Below are positions 1 to 11,278 of a stretch of 34,465 nt of DNA, in pieces. The stretch's first letter is position 1. Each line of letters begins with the position of its first letter. The DNA is taken from positions 63,825 through 98,289 of the forward strand of contig NW_019776172.1 of assembly GCF_001039355.2 (NCBI RefSeq), in the 5' to 3' direction. This DNA comes from Lingula anatina (taxonomy: Eukaryota > Brachiopoda > Lingulata > Lingulida > Lingulidae). The notes beneath the pieces are model-generated. The model was not told the origin of the DNA and made no database searches. It saw nothing but the letters and a program-made list of their open reading frames with translations. A program made the position numbers and the translations under genes.

Positions 1-307
1 CGTCGTCCCTGCGGGGTACAGTAATTAAATCTCGGCTCCGAACATTAATATTTCCGTGAATATCTCTGGTGATATTATCTCCGTAGATAGTCGATTCATT
101 GCTGCTCTACGGGCCAAATTATTCCTTTTTCGTCTCTGTTTTCAAAGATAATAGAACAGAAGAGCTTTTTTCCTTCGATCGCCTTCAGCCGCCATGCTTT
201 CTTCACCACGAGTTTAACTGATGAGCATGTGCACTTAATATTTCTCAGGTAGCTTCCGCATGGCGAACGGAGCCGAGATTTAATTACTGTACCCCGCAGG
301 GACGACG
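1..307. repeat. Foldback element with perfect 40-bp arms
   Basis: Bases 1-40 are the exact reverse complement of 268-307, leaving a 227-base centre. No coding pattern was found in the centre. Open frames crossing this element on either strand are explained by the repeat. Because the left arm starts at the first base of the window, the true outer end may lie further left. It fits a MITE or foldback DNA element; no target-site duplication can be tested because the left flank is missing. It lies upstream of the first recognised TTLL4-like exon, so it may sit in an intron of that gene. Confidence 0.8.
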
Positions 308-581
308 TGTGGGGAGGCGGAGAGACTATTAAAAGATTAGGCGGTTTTTCTTTCATGTACGTCCGCCATTTTTAGGTCACCGGCTTTGTAAAGCCTGGCT
401 TAATTCGTTGAGAATGCGCTCTTAATAATTAGTTTCGAATATTATCATATCATTTACGTTTTATTGAATAGGTAAAATTTATAAATTTATAAAAGGTAAA
501 TGATATAATTTTAATTCTGTTGAGGATGATTCAATTAATAATCTCATCAGTTGTCTATATATAAATATATTGTGATTCCAG
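308..581. other. AT-rich non-coding stretch, probably intron
   Basis: No exon with TTLL similarity was recognised here. The stretch ends in a splice acceptor (CCAG at 578-581) that begins the first recognised TTLL4-like exon in phase 2, so at least one earlier exon must exist further upstream. Confidence 0.5.
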
Positions 582-1714
582 ACAAGGTATCGGAGCCGTT
601 ACTGCCGGCACTCACACCCAGCCTGTTCTCCAATGTCCCACCCTACATCAACTTTATAATGCCTGGACAACAGAGTAAGGCTTACACACACACACGCACG
701 CACGCACGCACGCACGCACACACACACATATATGCCACACCTTCAGTATTGACTGTAAAACTTGATCAACCACGTGCTGTTGGACCTATTTGATACACAT
801 ATCACGATGAAGTACATTATTAATATTACAGGGCCTACATCACTTGATCATGAGCAGCTAGATGGCTAGATCATGAATTCTTTTGTTCATTGAAGAGCTT
901 ACTCTCCAGCATTCTTTCTTTTATTATGTAGTAAGCAGAACCCATGAAATATCATTAAATCTCGAGAAATTTGCTGAAAGTAAACTTTCGTGTGTGTATG
1001 AACAATTCCCAAGGTTTCAGTTATCTTGCACAAAAGTTTTGTTCTTTTGAAAACATGCTCCAAATTGCCTCCTCCATGTTCATATTAACATTTGTTTCTG
1101 TGACCATTTTTTGCAAAGAGACATTTTTATGGGTTTCATTGCAGAAGAGCCACTTCCGGAGAACATCCGGCGCCGTCTGTTCTGGTACGAGCCGGGTTCC
1201 CCAATCATCTCGGCCACGGCAAACCGGTCTGGGTACGCACTGACCAAAGGTATTGATCTGAACTATGTCTGTTCACATCTGGAACACCATCTATGTCTGT
1301 CAGACTGTGAAGATAACCATACCATACATATTCCAACAAGTTGCGACATTTATATTGGCCATTTCTATCTTCTGAACAACCTGTAAATCTGTATTTCAGA
1401 TACAGTGACTATGCGTACTTTAAAAAATAAATACACTCATAAATATGTTTACTTTATTTTTGTGAAGTCATCAATACTGAATTAGTCAATCATTTAATTA
1501 ACGCGCTGTTTGTATGTATACACTATCAGACTGAAGTTTTCCCCCGTTGTCTTTAAAATAAGTTTAAGGAAGAGAAATAATTAACATTAAATAAAGTTGA
1601 TATTGTATTGATTGCATTTTGTAGATGGCGGGTTGTGGTCAGGTTGTTACACTGGGTGTTATCAACCCCACCAAACACACATGTATGCATCCATTGAACC
1701 CAGTCAAAAGGTAC

Positions 1715-1751
<37 letters not shown>

Positions 1752-4700
1752 GTGCTATGGTATTCTATAGTATTTTAAATGGGGTGGTGAAAAATTAAAA
1801 CGCTTCTAAAAAGATTGAACGTGCTTTTTATCAATGGAAATATTATATTTATTTTTTTGATTGATTTTTACACTTTACTAACTTGTTAACCATCAGATAG
1901 CTACCATAGTTATAGGAAAATGTATTTTTGCACATTTTTGCACATAACGTATAAGTGGTATTATATTATAACGATCAAGGTTATAACAATTAATTAAAAT
2001 ATCCATAAGTGCTGGAATGAATTTGAATTAAATGGAGGAGCATTTTTCTTCCAGTATAACCACTTTCCCAACAACTGGGCCATAGGCTGCAAGGACCGTC
2101 TTGCACACAGGATGCGGAAAATGAAACTAAAGCACGGCAAGAAGAACTTTAATTTCCATCCATCGACCTACATCATCCCTGATGAGATGGACGCACTGAG
2201 GGTGGAATTGGATCTCGCCACAAAGGGGCAACTGTGGATTTTAAAGCCGGTACTGAACATATATGTGAAAAACAGTGCAAAAATGTGTAGGGTTTTATCT
2301 GTTAACCCTGTAAGAGATTTTGAAAGCAGCCTTAAGACTATTATTGGTGAAGCAACAAGACATTGCAGTTTTATTTAATACAAAATCAACACCAATGGCA
2401 ATCAAGAGAACAATTTACTTGTTTCATCCTTTGAGAGGAAATGTTTTTTAACAGTCACTATTTCCAGAATTGTCCAAACAGCTTTTCATCGTAGTGAAGT
2501 ATTGAAAGCATTCTAATAAACTTTTCTGAGTACATTTTCAAAGGAAGTTTATAAAAAGCAATAGTAAAGCCCAGGTATCATGTAATAATCTCCAACGACA
2601 AGCGCCATTATAGGTGGTGTATAAACAGTTTTGATCCTAAATTTATAGGTTATCCTCAGTCAAAATCAGGAAACCGTTGGTTGTTCTAGGCGTGTCCATT
2701 CTCCGCGGCTCTCCTGTATCGTCTCTCTCAGTCGTCTGGTTGCTTTTACCATTGACTTTTAGATTTGGTTCCCATACCTAACAGGATCGATCCATCTCCG
2801 AGGATAATCTCGCTAAATGTCTTCTAACTTAAGCGGCTTAGATGTCTGACAGTTCTACTGACAGCCATCTAAGCAGCTTAAGTTTATTGCAATTTAGCGA
2901 GAATCCCCTTGGAGGTAGATCGATCGACAGTTAGTACGGTAGGATCTGGGAATGGTCCCTTACTGTTGTCCCAAAAACGTTCATGTGTTTCTTCGTAATA
3001 ATATATTTACATGGTGTATAATCTTTCTTATTGCTAGCCATGTTTCCATGGAGGCAGAGGCATTGAAGTGATACAGCGGTATGAACAGATTCCGAGGGAT
3101 CAAAGAAATGTCATACAAAGGTATGCCACACTAACGACTCTGTTAATTATACAAAGAGACAACAGTTTTGTCATGCAGAATAATTCAGACAACCCCATAG
3201 GAATGGACGATACAATTATCTCATATTATTAATTTTTTAATGTTGAAAAAAGATACTTTGCGTGTGTATTTCCATAGATAAATATTTAAAAAATCATCAT
3301 TCAACAGTGCATTTAGTATATTGATGAAAACGCACAGTATTTTAATACTTAAAAGGTAACAACAGCATGTCTATTTCTGCTTCTCTTTCAGATATATTAC
3401 CAACCCATATCTCATAGACGGGTATAAATTTGACTTGAGGATCTATGTCCATATTGCCAGTATAGACCCGCTTAGAGTGTACATTTACCCCGATGGAATA
3501 GTCAAGTTTGCTACCAAAAAGTACGTTACTCATACAAAAACAGTATTTTTATCATGAATAAATCATTTATAAATTGATAATATGTTGAGACTTGGCATTT
3601 ATGGACGCTGAACGTGTAACCTGATATTGCTGGAGAGTAATGTTGTGTTGAAAGGCAAACAGTGTGCTTTATACCGTCAAAAACAAATCAATTATTCTAC
3701 TAGACTATATATACTGTTGATATCAACAATTTATACTACAATTGGCCTTAATCACCAGTGTGTGCTACTTGCCAAACCAAAACCAATGACAACAGTACTG
3801 CGTATATTTGTGTTATCATTTTCACATTTCTGAGATGAGGACTGGTGAATGATTGTCTTGTCGGTAAAAAATAGAAGTACAGAACTCAAAACGGGCCTAA
3901 GAACAAAATTTTCGACAGTTTTGGATTGGCTTATACCCTTGCTATTGTGAAAAAAAACTGGACGTCCAAAAATCACTTCATTTAGTGCAATATAAAGGTC
4001 TAGCACGCATGACTTAATTATAACTTTATATATAACACAGATTTACCACAGGAGACCTAGACGGTATGATCCATCTGACCAATAACGAAATCAACACCAA
4101 GAACCCGGAATACACACTGGATCACTCGCTGAAAACGGGGCATAAATGGTAGTTATGAAGTCTACTTTTTGTGCTTCTTCAGTATTTGCATTATATTCTT
4201 AGAATACATGCCATACAATAATTTGTAACAGACTAATAGTGGACCCTGTGGTCAGAGTGTATAAAAACGTGCATCTTGTAAGTTGAATCAGGGACCTGAT
4301 TCACAAAAGGTCTATAAAGAAAGGTTTTTGGACTAAAATCTTAGCCTACTAATGTAAGCCTTAGACGACTAAGTTACATTTCGCAAATAATCTGAAAGGA
4401 AATTTATCTCGTTTCTTGGTTTCTTAAGAGCATATTGCGATTACCTTGACTGATTTATTTTACCCTCAGTGTAGACAATAGTCAGAAACATTTATTATGG
4501 ACCAATCAATCTTTACCGTCTCTTAGACCCAGGCCGACTAAACTAAGCCCAAGCTATTAGCTCCGCTCCATGACTATTAAACCCCAGTTTACATCTTATC
4601 ACCAGGTCCATCTCTACTCTCTGGGAGTATCTAAAGAAGACAGAAGGAATCGACCACGAGCCAATATGGGAGAAAATCAAAGACATCGTCATTAAGACAA

Positions 4701-5162
4701 TTATCACGTAATGGGCCTTCCTCTTCCTTGTTATTGTTGCCCTTTCTCTTTCTTCCAACTTGTTCCTTTCTTTTCCTCTCTGTCTCATCACCTTAATATT
4801 TATCAGAAAAATTGTACAAAGCACAAAATGCATTGAAGCACAAAATTGAATTAAGAAAAAAATAACGAAATAAATACTTTTCGAGTTTACTGTAGCAATT
4901 CTTTCCCACGCTCTGCAGAAGACCAAATGTCTAATCCAGAATAAATTTTTTTAACTACTTTTATAGTGGAGAGCCTGAAATGTACGACGGAGTAAAGAGT
5001 TACTTAAAAAGCAAATACAGTGGGCATGAACTGCTTGGTTTTGATATACTTCTGGACGAGAAAATGGATCCTTGGATCTTGGAGGTCAACATAGCACCTG
5101 GGTAAGTGTTTGATATACTTTTGGACCACACATTTTCGAAAGGCGACAGCTTACCCCCCGCC

Positions 5163-5226
<64 letters not shown>

Positions 5227-7446
5227 TCGTGCGTGTGAGTAAATTTGCCTGATTAGTTAGGTTTACCATTGTTTAAATACACATCTTCTCTACAATACAT
5301 TCTAAGTATTTCTCTTCCAGTATTTTAGCACATCCTGGTCACTTTCACCCGGTCAATGACCCCATGGCCAGGGACCTGTTGAATATAGCCGGATTCAGAA
5401 TTCCTAGTGGTGCAGTCAACGGAAGCGACGAAGAAAGGTACGGCATGCCTTCACTGGCGTGTACCGACGGTGGATATGATAAAAATAAACGGTTTTCTGT
5501 GGTTCTGTGCAATAGCTTCTGAAATCTGTATGTTGCAAAACTCCTTTACCCTACGATATTACTTATCATATTTGTTTTTTTACACTGATTTAGGCACGCA
5601 CAGTTACAATACTTTTCCAACAGCTTTCCGTTTTACACCGGCCTACTGTAATCGGCCATAATAAAGATAGTCTTATGCTTCTATTCCAGTGGATCGGACG
5701 TTCCAGACCACTTAGTGCTGGACAAACGGTGGTGGTCACAGACATTGTCTACAGTACAGCAAGCAAAACAGAGATATTATTGTGATAACCACAAGGACGA
5801 GGTTTGTATTTTGCACCACTAACGCCATTTAACGGTACGAAACAAAAGTATTGCTCCGGCAGTCTAGATAGATATTGTAAGAACAGCCCTCCAAAGACAA
5901 AGTCTTGATTCAAAAAGGGTTAAAGGTACATACGAACCGAGCATCGGTGGATTCCCAGTAACACATGTAAACCACTTCGACTAGTTTCTTCTACGACTCT
6001 AATAAATTCGACATGCCAAGGGATAAACTGAATAAATCACCCGATCAACCATAAAATAGTTTTAGAGTGCTCCTTTCTTTAAATTTTTGGTTGTCAATTT
6101 AACCTACTTTCGTGACCTACTTTTCTGCCCCATTGACATACAGCATAGAATGCTAGCAAAAAAAAATCTGTTCAAACATCACTTTCGGGTAAAATTAAAC
6201 AGTGCCTTTTGGTAATTCTCTTAGTTATACTACTTGAAACTATATGCTGGCATTTGGTTGGTTTTTATGACAAAAAATGGACTTTGTATGTATCTTTGAT
6301 CTAAAAACCGAGCTTTTCTTGCTGTAACGTGACAAAGAGTCCTCTTCCCATTCATCTGTATAGGTAAGCCTCGTTCTATATTTCGACCCGTTTAGGTCAG
6401 GCAAACCTTAACCATTATAACTATAGGAGGGCAGACTTTGTGTTACACGATCCTCAGTTTCGTAACACCGGCACTCCACTGTCGACCCCTGCTGTTTAAA
6501 GATAGTATTTGATTATATACTCCAATTTATATAATTATTCAAACTTGTTCATCCCTCAGAATATCGTATCCACTATCCTGGAGAATCTGACACCGGATGA
6601 CATCCGGGTCCTCGTTGACACTATAGACGAGAACAGCAGGCGGGGAGGATTCGACAGGATCTTCCCAAGATTAGACACAGACAAATATTTCCAGTTCTTT
6701 GAGAAACCGAGGTAAAGTAGGGGCTTAAGGTCATCGAGGATTAGAATACGATTATTTCATGTGTAGTGAATTTATCGTTTATACTGTAAATGTTCAGGGA
6801 GGTTGGGAGGGGGATAATGCAGGCCTACCCAACTACCAGACTCGGCACCGAATGATCCTGAATTCACCGGTAGATAGGACCACACTACCCGTTTTCAAGG
6901 TGTGTATCAGATCGCATTTCACAGTATCAGACGCGACACCGCTCTTGCCTAGTACACGATGTGATAGTGATGATTCTCAGCGAGGTTGAAAAGTATTGCA
7001 TCACCACTCAAAATTTGTTCGGGGTATGATACTGTGAAATGCGATCTGATACACACCTTGAAAACAGGTAGTGTGGTCCGATCTACCGGTGAATTCAGGA
7101 TCATTCGGTGCCGAGTCTGGTGGTTGGGCAGGCCTGTAATTTCTCAAGTGGTTTGCAGCAATGGAAATGTCTTTTGTCAAGTATGACTTCACATATAACT
7201 AACGCAGCATGCCTCATTCAAACAGACTGATAAAGGCATATCAGTATGTTTGATGATTTTCAGCATTTGATTTTAAGTCCTTCAGTGAAGTCTTTTTGGT
7301 TATATTTCTCACTGAAGAATTTGTTATTTTTCAGATATCACAATCTTCTTGTTCATGAATGGTTGAAAAAATTCCATGAAAACGAAGAGGAAGGAATAGC
7401 TTTACTAGAATCACATTGTAAAGAGTCAAAACATCTTTCAGACTAG
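582..7446 (+). CDS. TTLL4: Tubulin polyglutamylase TTLL4-like, 3' part (13 exons)
   Basis: TTLL4-family enzymes use ATP to add glutamate side chains to tubulin tails and some other proteins. Exons read as 582-674, 1145-1249, 1625-1710, 2055-2249, 3038-3120, 3392-3520, 4041-4148, 4606-4707, 4967-5101, 5321-5437, 5690-5801, 6560-6711 and 7335-7446; all have AG/GT borders and matching phases, giving 508 residues plus a TAG stop. Family landmarks in order: an SLFSNVPPYINF block near the start, the NHFPNNWAIGCKDRL block, the ATP-binding lysine in WILKP, a glycine loop (GGRGIEV), KFDLRIYV, MIHLTNNE, IWEKIKDIVIKTII, and the metal-binding E and N of PWILEVNIAP (about residues 339 and 341 of this part). 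LTPDDIRVLV and RIFPR follow near the C terminus. The 5' exons are missing from the window. The C-terminal tail is much shorter than I recall for vertebrate TTLL4. Assignment to TTLL4 rather than another TTLL rests on recalled similarity. Confidence 0.88.
684..730. repeat. (CA)n/(CGCA)n microsatellite
   Basis: An alternating CA and CGCA tract begins about 9 bases after the donor of the first recognised TTLL4-like exon. Open frames running through it are artefacts. Confidence 0.9.
1713..1750. repeat. (TTA)n microsatellite beside a splice donor
   Basis: The repeat starts within a few bases of the GTAC donor at 1711 of the TTLL4-like gene, so length changes would alter the positions just downstream of the 5' splice site. 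Confidence 0.9.
2250..3037 (+). other. TTLL4-like intron containing a hairpin element
   Basis: This is a 788-base intron between the WILKP exon and the glycine-loop exon. No coding exon was recognised in it. Its main content is the inverted repeat at about 2785-2927. Confidence 0.7.
2785..2927. repeat. Inverted repeat with about 70-bp arms and a 3-base loop
   Basis: The left arm (about 2785-2853) pairs with the right arm (about 2857-2927). The inner part, about 2826-2884, pairs over some 27 bases with three mismatches. The outer part pairs through the CTCGCTAAAT and GATCGATC blocks with small bulges. It may be a snap-back MITE or a transcribed hairpin. It lies within an intron of the TTLL4-like gene on the plus strand. 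No target-site duplication was identified. Confidence 0.7.
3521..4040 (+). other. TTLL4-like intron, nothing recognised
   Basis: This 520-base intron holds only short chance reading frames on both strands. No repeat or RNA gene was recognised. Confidence 0.6.
4149..4605 (+). other. TTLL4-like intron, nothing recognised
   Basis: This 457-base intron is AT-rich. The minus-strand open frame that overlaps it also runs across the following exon and is a shadow. Confidence 0.6.
5160..5230. repeat. (CT)n followed by (GT)n microsatellite
   Basis: A long CT tract, interrupted once, passes directly into a GT tract within the intron 5102-5320 of the TTLL4-like gene. It produces a spurious arginine/glutamate-rich frame on the minus strand. 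Confidence 0.95.
5802..6559 (+). other. TTLL4-like intron, nothing recognised
   Basis: This is a 758-base AT-rich intron in which no exon, repeat family or RNA gene was recognised. A short in-frame extension before the 6560 exon contains a plausible acceptor (CCCTCAG at 6553-6559) and is not needed for the protein. Confidence 0.55.
6821..7135. repeat. Long inverted repeat with about 110-bp arms in an intron
   Basis: Bases 6821-6930 and 7027-7135 are near-perfect reverse complements with about five mismatches. They flank a central stretch of about 96 bases. Overlapping open frames on both strands read the two arms and have no independent support. It looks like a recent foldback or MITE insertion in the last intron (6712-7334) of the TTLL4-like gene. 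A transcript through it would form a hairpin stem of about 110 bp. Confidence 0.85.
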
Positions 7447-8610
7447 CGCATTGCAGTGCAGTCGACATGGGGCGGTGTGAGTGGTGATGCTTTGAAAAAA
7501 AACTGCATATAGAAATACATCATCCCATATCATCTATGAATTAAACTTGCATGCTATCGTGTGAGAAGGAACAGATCTCATTTTATAAGAGCCCTCAAGA
7601 AAATGACTTGAGTTTATGTGAATGTTATCCATTTTGAATGGACATACATTAAAGTAATTTATGTAGTGTTTTAATGCGGCGTTTTTAAAAGAATCTCATT
7701 TCTTGTAAAATAATTTATACAGTGTTTAAGCAAGTCGTCGTTTAAAGAATATCACTCAAAACTTGCGGAGAGTGTTTGTCGTTGCGGTAAAGTAAGCATA
7801 ACCCGACAGCGAGTTTTAGATTCGAAAAAAAAAATCAAATTTTTCAGCTACACAGTCAATTGTCTCTAAGCCACGGCACCACTTATGGGTACTTTCTAAG
7901 CAAGATTAATCGGTAATCTTTCAAAAATTAATGAAATAAAGGTATAGGAAGTATCGTATCTGCATTTCTCTTCCCTCTGAATCTAATATTTCGAGCCTTT
8001 CTGTCAAATATCATTTTAACGGTAATATATCTTTTATTCATATTTCTTGGTTTCCAATAAGAAAAAACATTTGCAAATACCCACATAAATACAGGGTATG
8101 TTACAACCCAAGAATGTGTTAGTTGGCTGTTATAGTTGGTACAAACGGATGAAAGGGGTTGCTGGGATGGGTTGAAGGAGAGATGCAAGATAGTGAATAG
8201 GTAGTATTTATAAAGAGTTTATGTCCATGGCCACAGCCATGTATAGCCTGAGAATAGGACGATATTTTCTCAAGCTGGACTTCATGGCATATAACTATAA
8301 ATAACAATATTTTCAGCCTTTAAGGGAAACTGTACATTGAGCAGTTTCCAGCGATTCGAATACCGACTTTCACAAAGTAGTAGACTAAAATAATAAATGC
8401 CATAAGTCACAAGTGCAGTTAAAACAGAAAAAGGTACTCTGAATCTCTCATCTGGGTCAAAAGCGAACAACAAGATAGGCCATTGTTTAGAGCAAATTGT
8501 AAATAGAGTGTAACAAAGACACGCTTCACATAGCCGGTGTAACAGAAATGTTAGTCGCCTAAGAACCGCAGTCAGTTCCCCATTACTTTTCACAGGTGAC
8601 ATTCGTCCCA
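7447..8610 (+). other. TTLL4-like 3' UTR and intergenic DNA
   Basis: This stretch follows the TAG at 7444-7446. The first part is probably 3' UTR. Two minus-strand open frames (7928-8188 and 8282-8611) have hydrophobic stretches but no recognisable family, no convincing start context and no shared frame, so they are not called as genes. Confidence 0.5.
7935..7940 (+). promoter_or_regulatory. Possible polyadenylation signal AATAAA
   Basis: A canonical AATAAA lies about 490 bases after the TTLL4-like stop. In AT-rich DNA a chance match is easy, so this is only a candidate. Confidence 0.3.
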
Positions 8611-9661
8611 TTAACCCTCAAGTGACCGAGTGGGGTCATTTACGACCCCAGCCATATGATTTAATGTGCCATCTCTTTATTTTTTATTCGAATTTTCTTT
8701 CCTTGCATGAGTTTGTCAGTCTACTTATCCTACACACTTTCACAGTTTTTTGTAGGGATCAACCTATAAGTGTGGCGTATATATCACAAACTCTTGTGGG
8801 GTCATTTATGACCCCAAAGAGAAGCATTGGTTTTTAAATATTAGTTTTTTTTAAATTTTATTCAAATGTTTTGCCCACGCAACACTGACAGGAAAATGTC
8901 ACATGCATGTGCTTCATGCAACCAACCAGTGTGCCCAAAACATAGGCACAAATAATTGGTTTGTGAAGATTATGCTTGAAGTGTTACTAAAAGTGCATCG
9001 CTGAATCTAATTTCAGTAGCTTTGTTGGAACTTGTTCTCATACATTTGTTTCTCATTTTGACGGTTACAATTTTCGGGAATTTCGGAAATCTATGTTAAT
9101 ATCATATTATTCATATTATACATATTATTAACAAATTGTTTGTGTGGATTTTGTTTTATACACAGATGTGGTAGTAACATACATGTAGGTTGATTGAATG
9201 TGGACTGAGTAGTATGACTTCTTTACCAGCATTAGGGTATTCCCTACCCAGCAAGTCAGCTAATTATTCTTGTTGAAGTTAGCAGGATGCTATCTCATAA
9301 GTCAAAATATTTTTACTCAAAGTAATTTTGTAATATGTTTTTTTTTTCATTTAGTGTGCCAAATAAAAAGAAAAATATTTCTGCAAGTGGAAACTGACAA
9401 GGACTGTCTAAACACCGGTGTAATGTTGTTCTTTAAATCTGTGCTTGGTTATTTCATGCAATAAAAGTATTATTACCGAATATGTAAAAATTACATTAGA
9501 TCATTATAAAATACTTGTCTTAAATCCTGGGAGTAGTATGGGTGTGATAAAGCCTCAACAGCCTTTTATAATAAGGATCCCTGTACAGAGCACAATGGGG
9601 TCATAGATGACCCCACTTGGTCATTTCAGTCACTAAAATAGCTTGGTCTCTTGAGGGTTAA
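8611..9661. mobile_element. Non-autonomous piggyBac-like element, TTAA-flanked
   Basis: TTAA is found at both ends (8611-8614 and 9658-9661). The 1043-bp body starts CCCTCAAGTGACC and ends with the reverse complement of CCCTCAAGAGACC, a 13-bp terminal inverted repeat with one mismatch. A subterminal near-palindrome GGGGTCATnnAtGACCCC occurs at 8632-8649, 8798-8815 and 9597-9614. TTAA target duplication and CCC-starting inverted repeats are hallmarks of the piggyBac superfamily. The interior contains only short chance frames and no transposase, so it would depend on a transposase supplied elsewhere. The right end carries about 26 extra bases between the terminal repeat and the palindrome compared with the left end. 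Confidence 0.85.
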
Positions 9662-11278
9662 CGAAATTTATGATTACAACATCGGCTGCCCCTGATATTC
9701 AGTCAGTCGTGCAGTGCTGACGGCCCAAACTGACCATACTGACCACTGCTTGGCCTTTCTGTGACCAGCCTTCGGTATGCCGAGCATGCACACAGGACAC
9801 ACGTGCATTGAATTTCGTTTAGAGGCGCCACCATGTGATTCCTGTATGTGCTATATATCATATTCAACGCAGGTGCCCCACTTACGGTTGCGATGTGCTA
9901 CTTTCCAGGCTAATTAGCTTGGTTAGCAGGTTTTACAATAATCGAGAGGAGTGCTCGAAAAAGGGGTTGGACGCGATCGCACGGTAGGGAGAGAAGTGGA
10001 TAATCTCTACAGGCCTTTTCACGTCCAGCGGACTTGTATAAACGATACATCTGTATAGGCTGTGATCGTGCACTTTCCTACAGGTACCTTCACCCGGTGT
10101 GCTCTCCCTGCGCGGAGAGCGCGCAATTACGGTAAGTACTGCGCATACCAGGTGGAGAGACCAATTTCCCCGCCTGATCCAGGTGAGTTATCATCAATCA
10201 ATTACCGTGCAGACGTGCACGGCAACAGAGAAGACAATTTACATAACTGTTACGCACAGCGATCTGCATTCTCACCCGTAAGTGGGAACTCAGGAGACTG
10301 ACAACTTATGGCCTGCCTATTAAGCTATTACGTTAGGGCTGTTTCATGTTATTGCCATTTTCAGGGCAGAAACCTCCAAATCAACCAATCAGCACCTGTT
10401 ATAGCCGAATATAGTTCAGTGAGAAAAAATGAGTGCTTTTTTCCATTTTTTTCCTGGCATTTCTTGTGTGTTGCTAGGGTTAATTTTGGTATCAACTAGC
10501 AGAGTAGGGTGTTAACTACTGCCAGTTTTTTTTTCAGGACCAGGCACAGGTGCAGTGCAGTCGTGAGACCTCTGGCGGAAGGGTCTACTGACTGTGAGTG
10601 GTGCAGTGGTTTGTTTACAAACAGAGGGGTGCACATGTTCAAGTGATGCCGGTAAGACAGCGGAGTTGATGACAGTATATTTTTTTGCCATTTGGAGTTA
10701 TGTCAGTGTGTCTGCTGTCCATGGAGATGGGAAATGTTTCCCAGAGTTATTTTCTTTATGCAGTTTTGCAGGCATTTCTTAGTATGGTCGTCAATGGGAA
10801 ATATTTTGGTGGTTTCTCCCCTGANGTGGGGAAAACACACTAGTACTCTGTCCATACTGAACAGTTCACCTAAAATCAAGTAACTCGTATCTTTGTACCT
10901 ACAATGAATATATTTGTTGTACTATACTGTTGTTGTGACACTTTCTCATGACATGTCTAGCCTGTTAAGTGCATGTCTTTCAAAGTGCACAGACTGTTTA
11001 TTATTTTATTATTATTATAATTAAGACGAAATACCATTTCAAATTGGACAGCAGAATAGATCTGATCCTCTTTTGCAGTGTGAGCGTTGCTTAAGAACCC
11101 GCCTTGTCTTTAGCTCAATGAAAATGGATAAAATATTTAAATCGGCAAATTAATATATAAGTATAATTGACATCATACACATAACAAAATCTGTATTATT
11201 TCATGCACCATATATCTGAATATAATTTACTAATATTCATTACTGATACAGACAAATCTCAACCGTCAGGAAATAAGA
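9662..11278 (+). other. Upstream region of the first CARNS-like gene
   Basis: About 9950-10300 has more G, C and CG dinucleotides than the surroundings and holds several donor-like sites (GTAAGT near 10133 and 10278, GTGAGT near 10182). An acceptor-like TACAG ends at 11251, 27 bases before the ATG at 11279. This suggests a promoter and spliced 5' untranslated exons, but no transcript evidence is available. The open frame 10062-10301 crosses these donor-like sites and has no recognised family. An ambiguous base is present at 10825. Confidence 0.35.

Noticed and set aside
210-250. CTGATGA word that could be a hammerhead ribozyme core
   Set aside because: No matching GAAA core and closing stems were found around it on either strand.
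5000-5269. Arginine/glutamate-rich minus-strand frame
   Set aside because: It is produced by the CT and GT microsatellite.
7461-7500. A 13-base match between the 3' UTR of the TTLL4-like gene and the centre of the inverted repeat at about 7000, in opposite orientation
   Set aside because: Too short to distinguish from chance or from an old fragment of the same repeat.
7928-8611. Two minus-strand open frames (86 and 109 residues) with hydrophobic stretches that could be membrane segments
   Set aside because: They are in separate frames, lack a recognised family and convincing splice junctions joining them, and the longer one ends at the border of the piggyBac-like element. AT-rich DNA produces such frames by chance.
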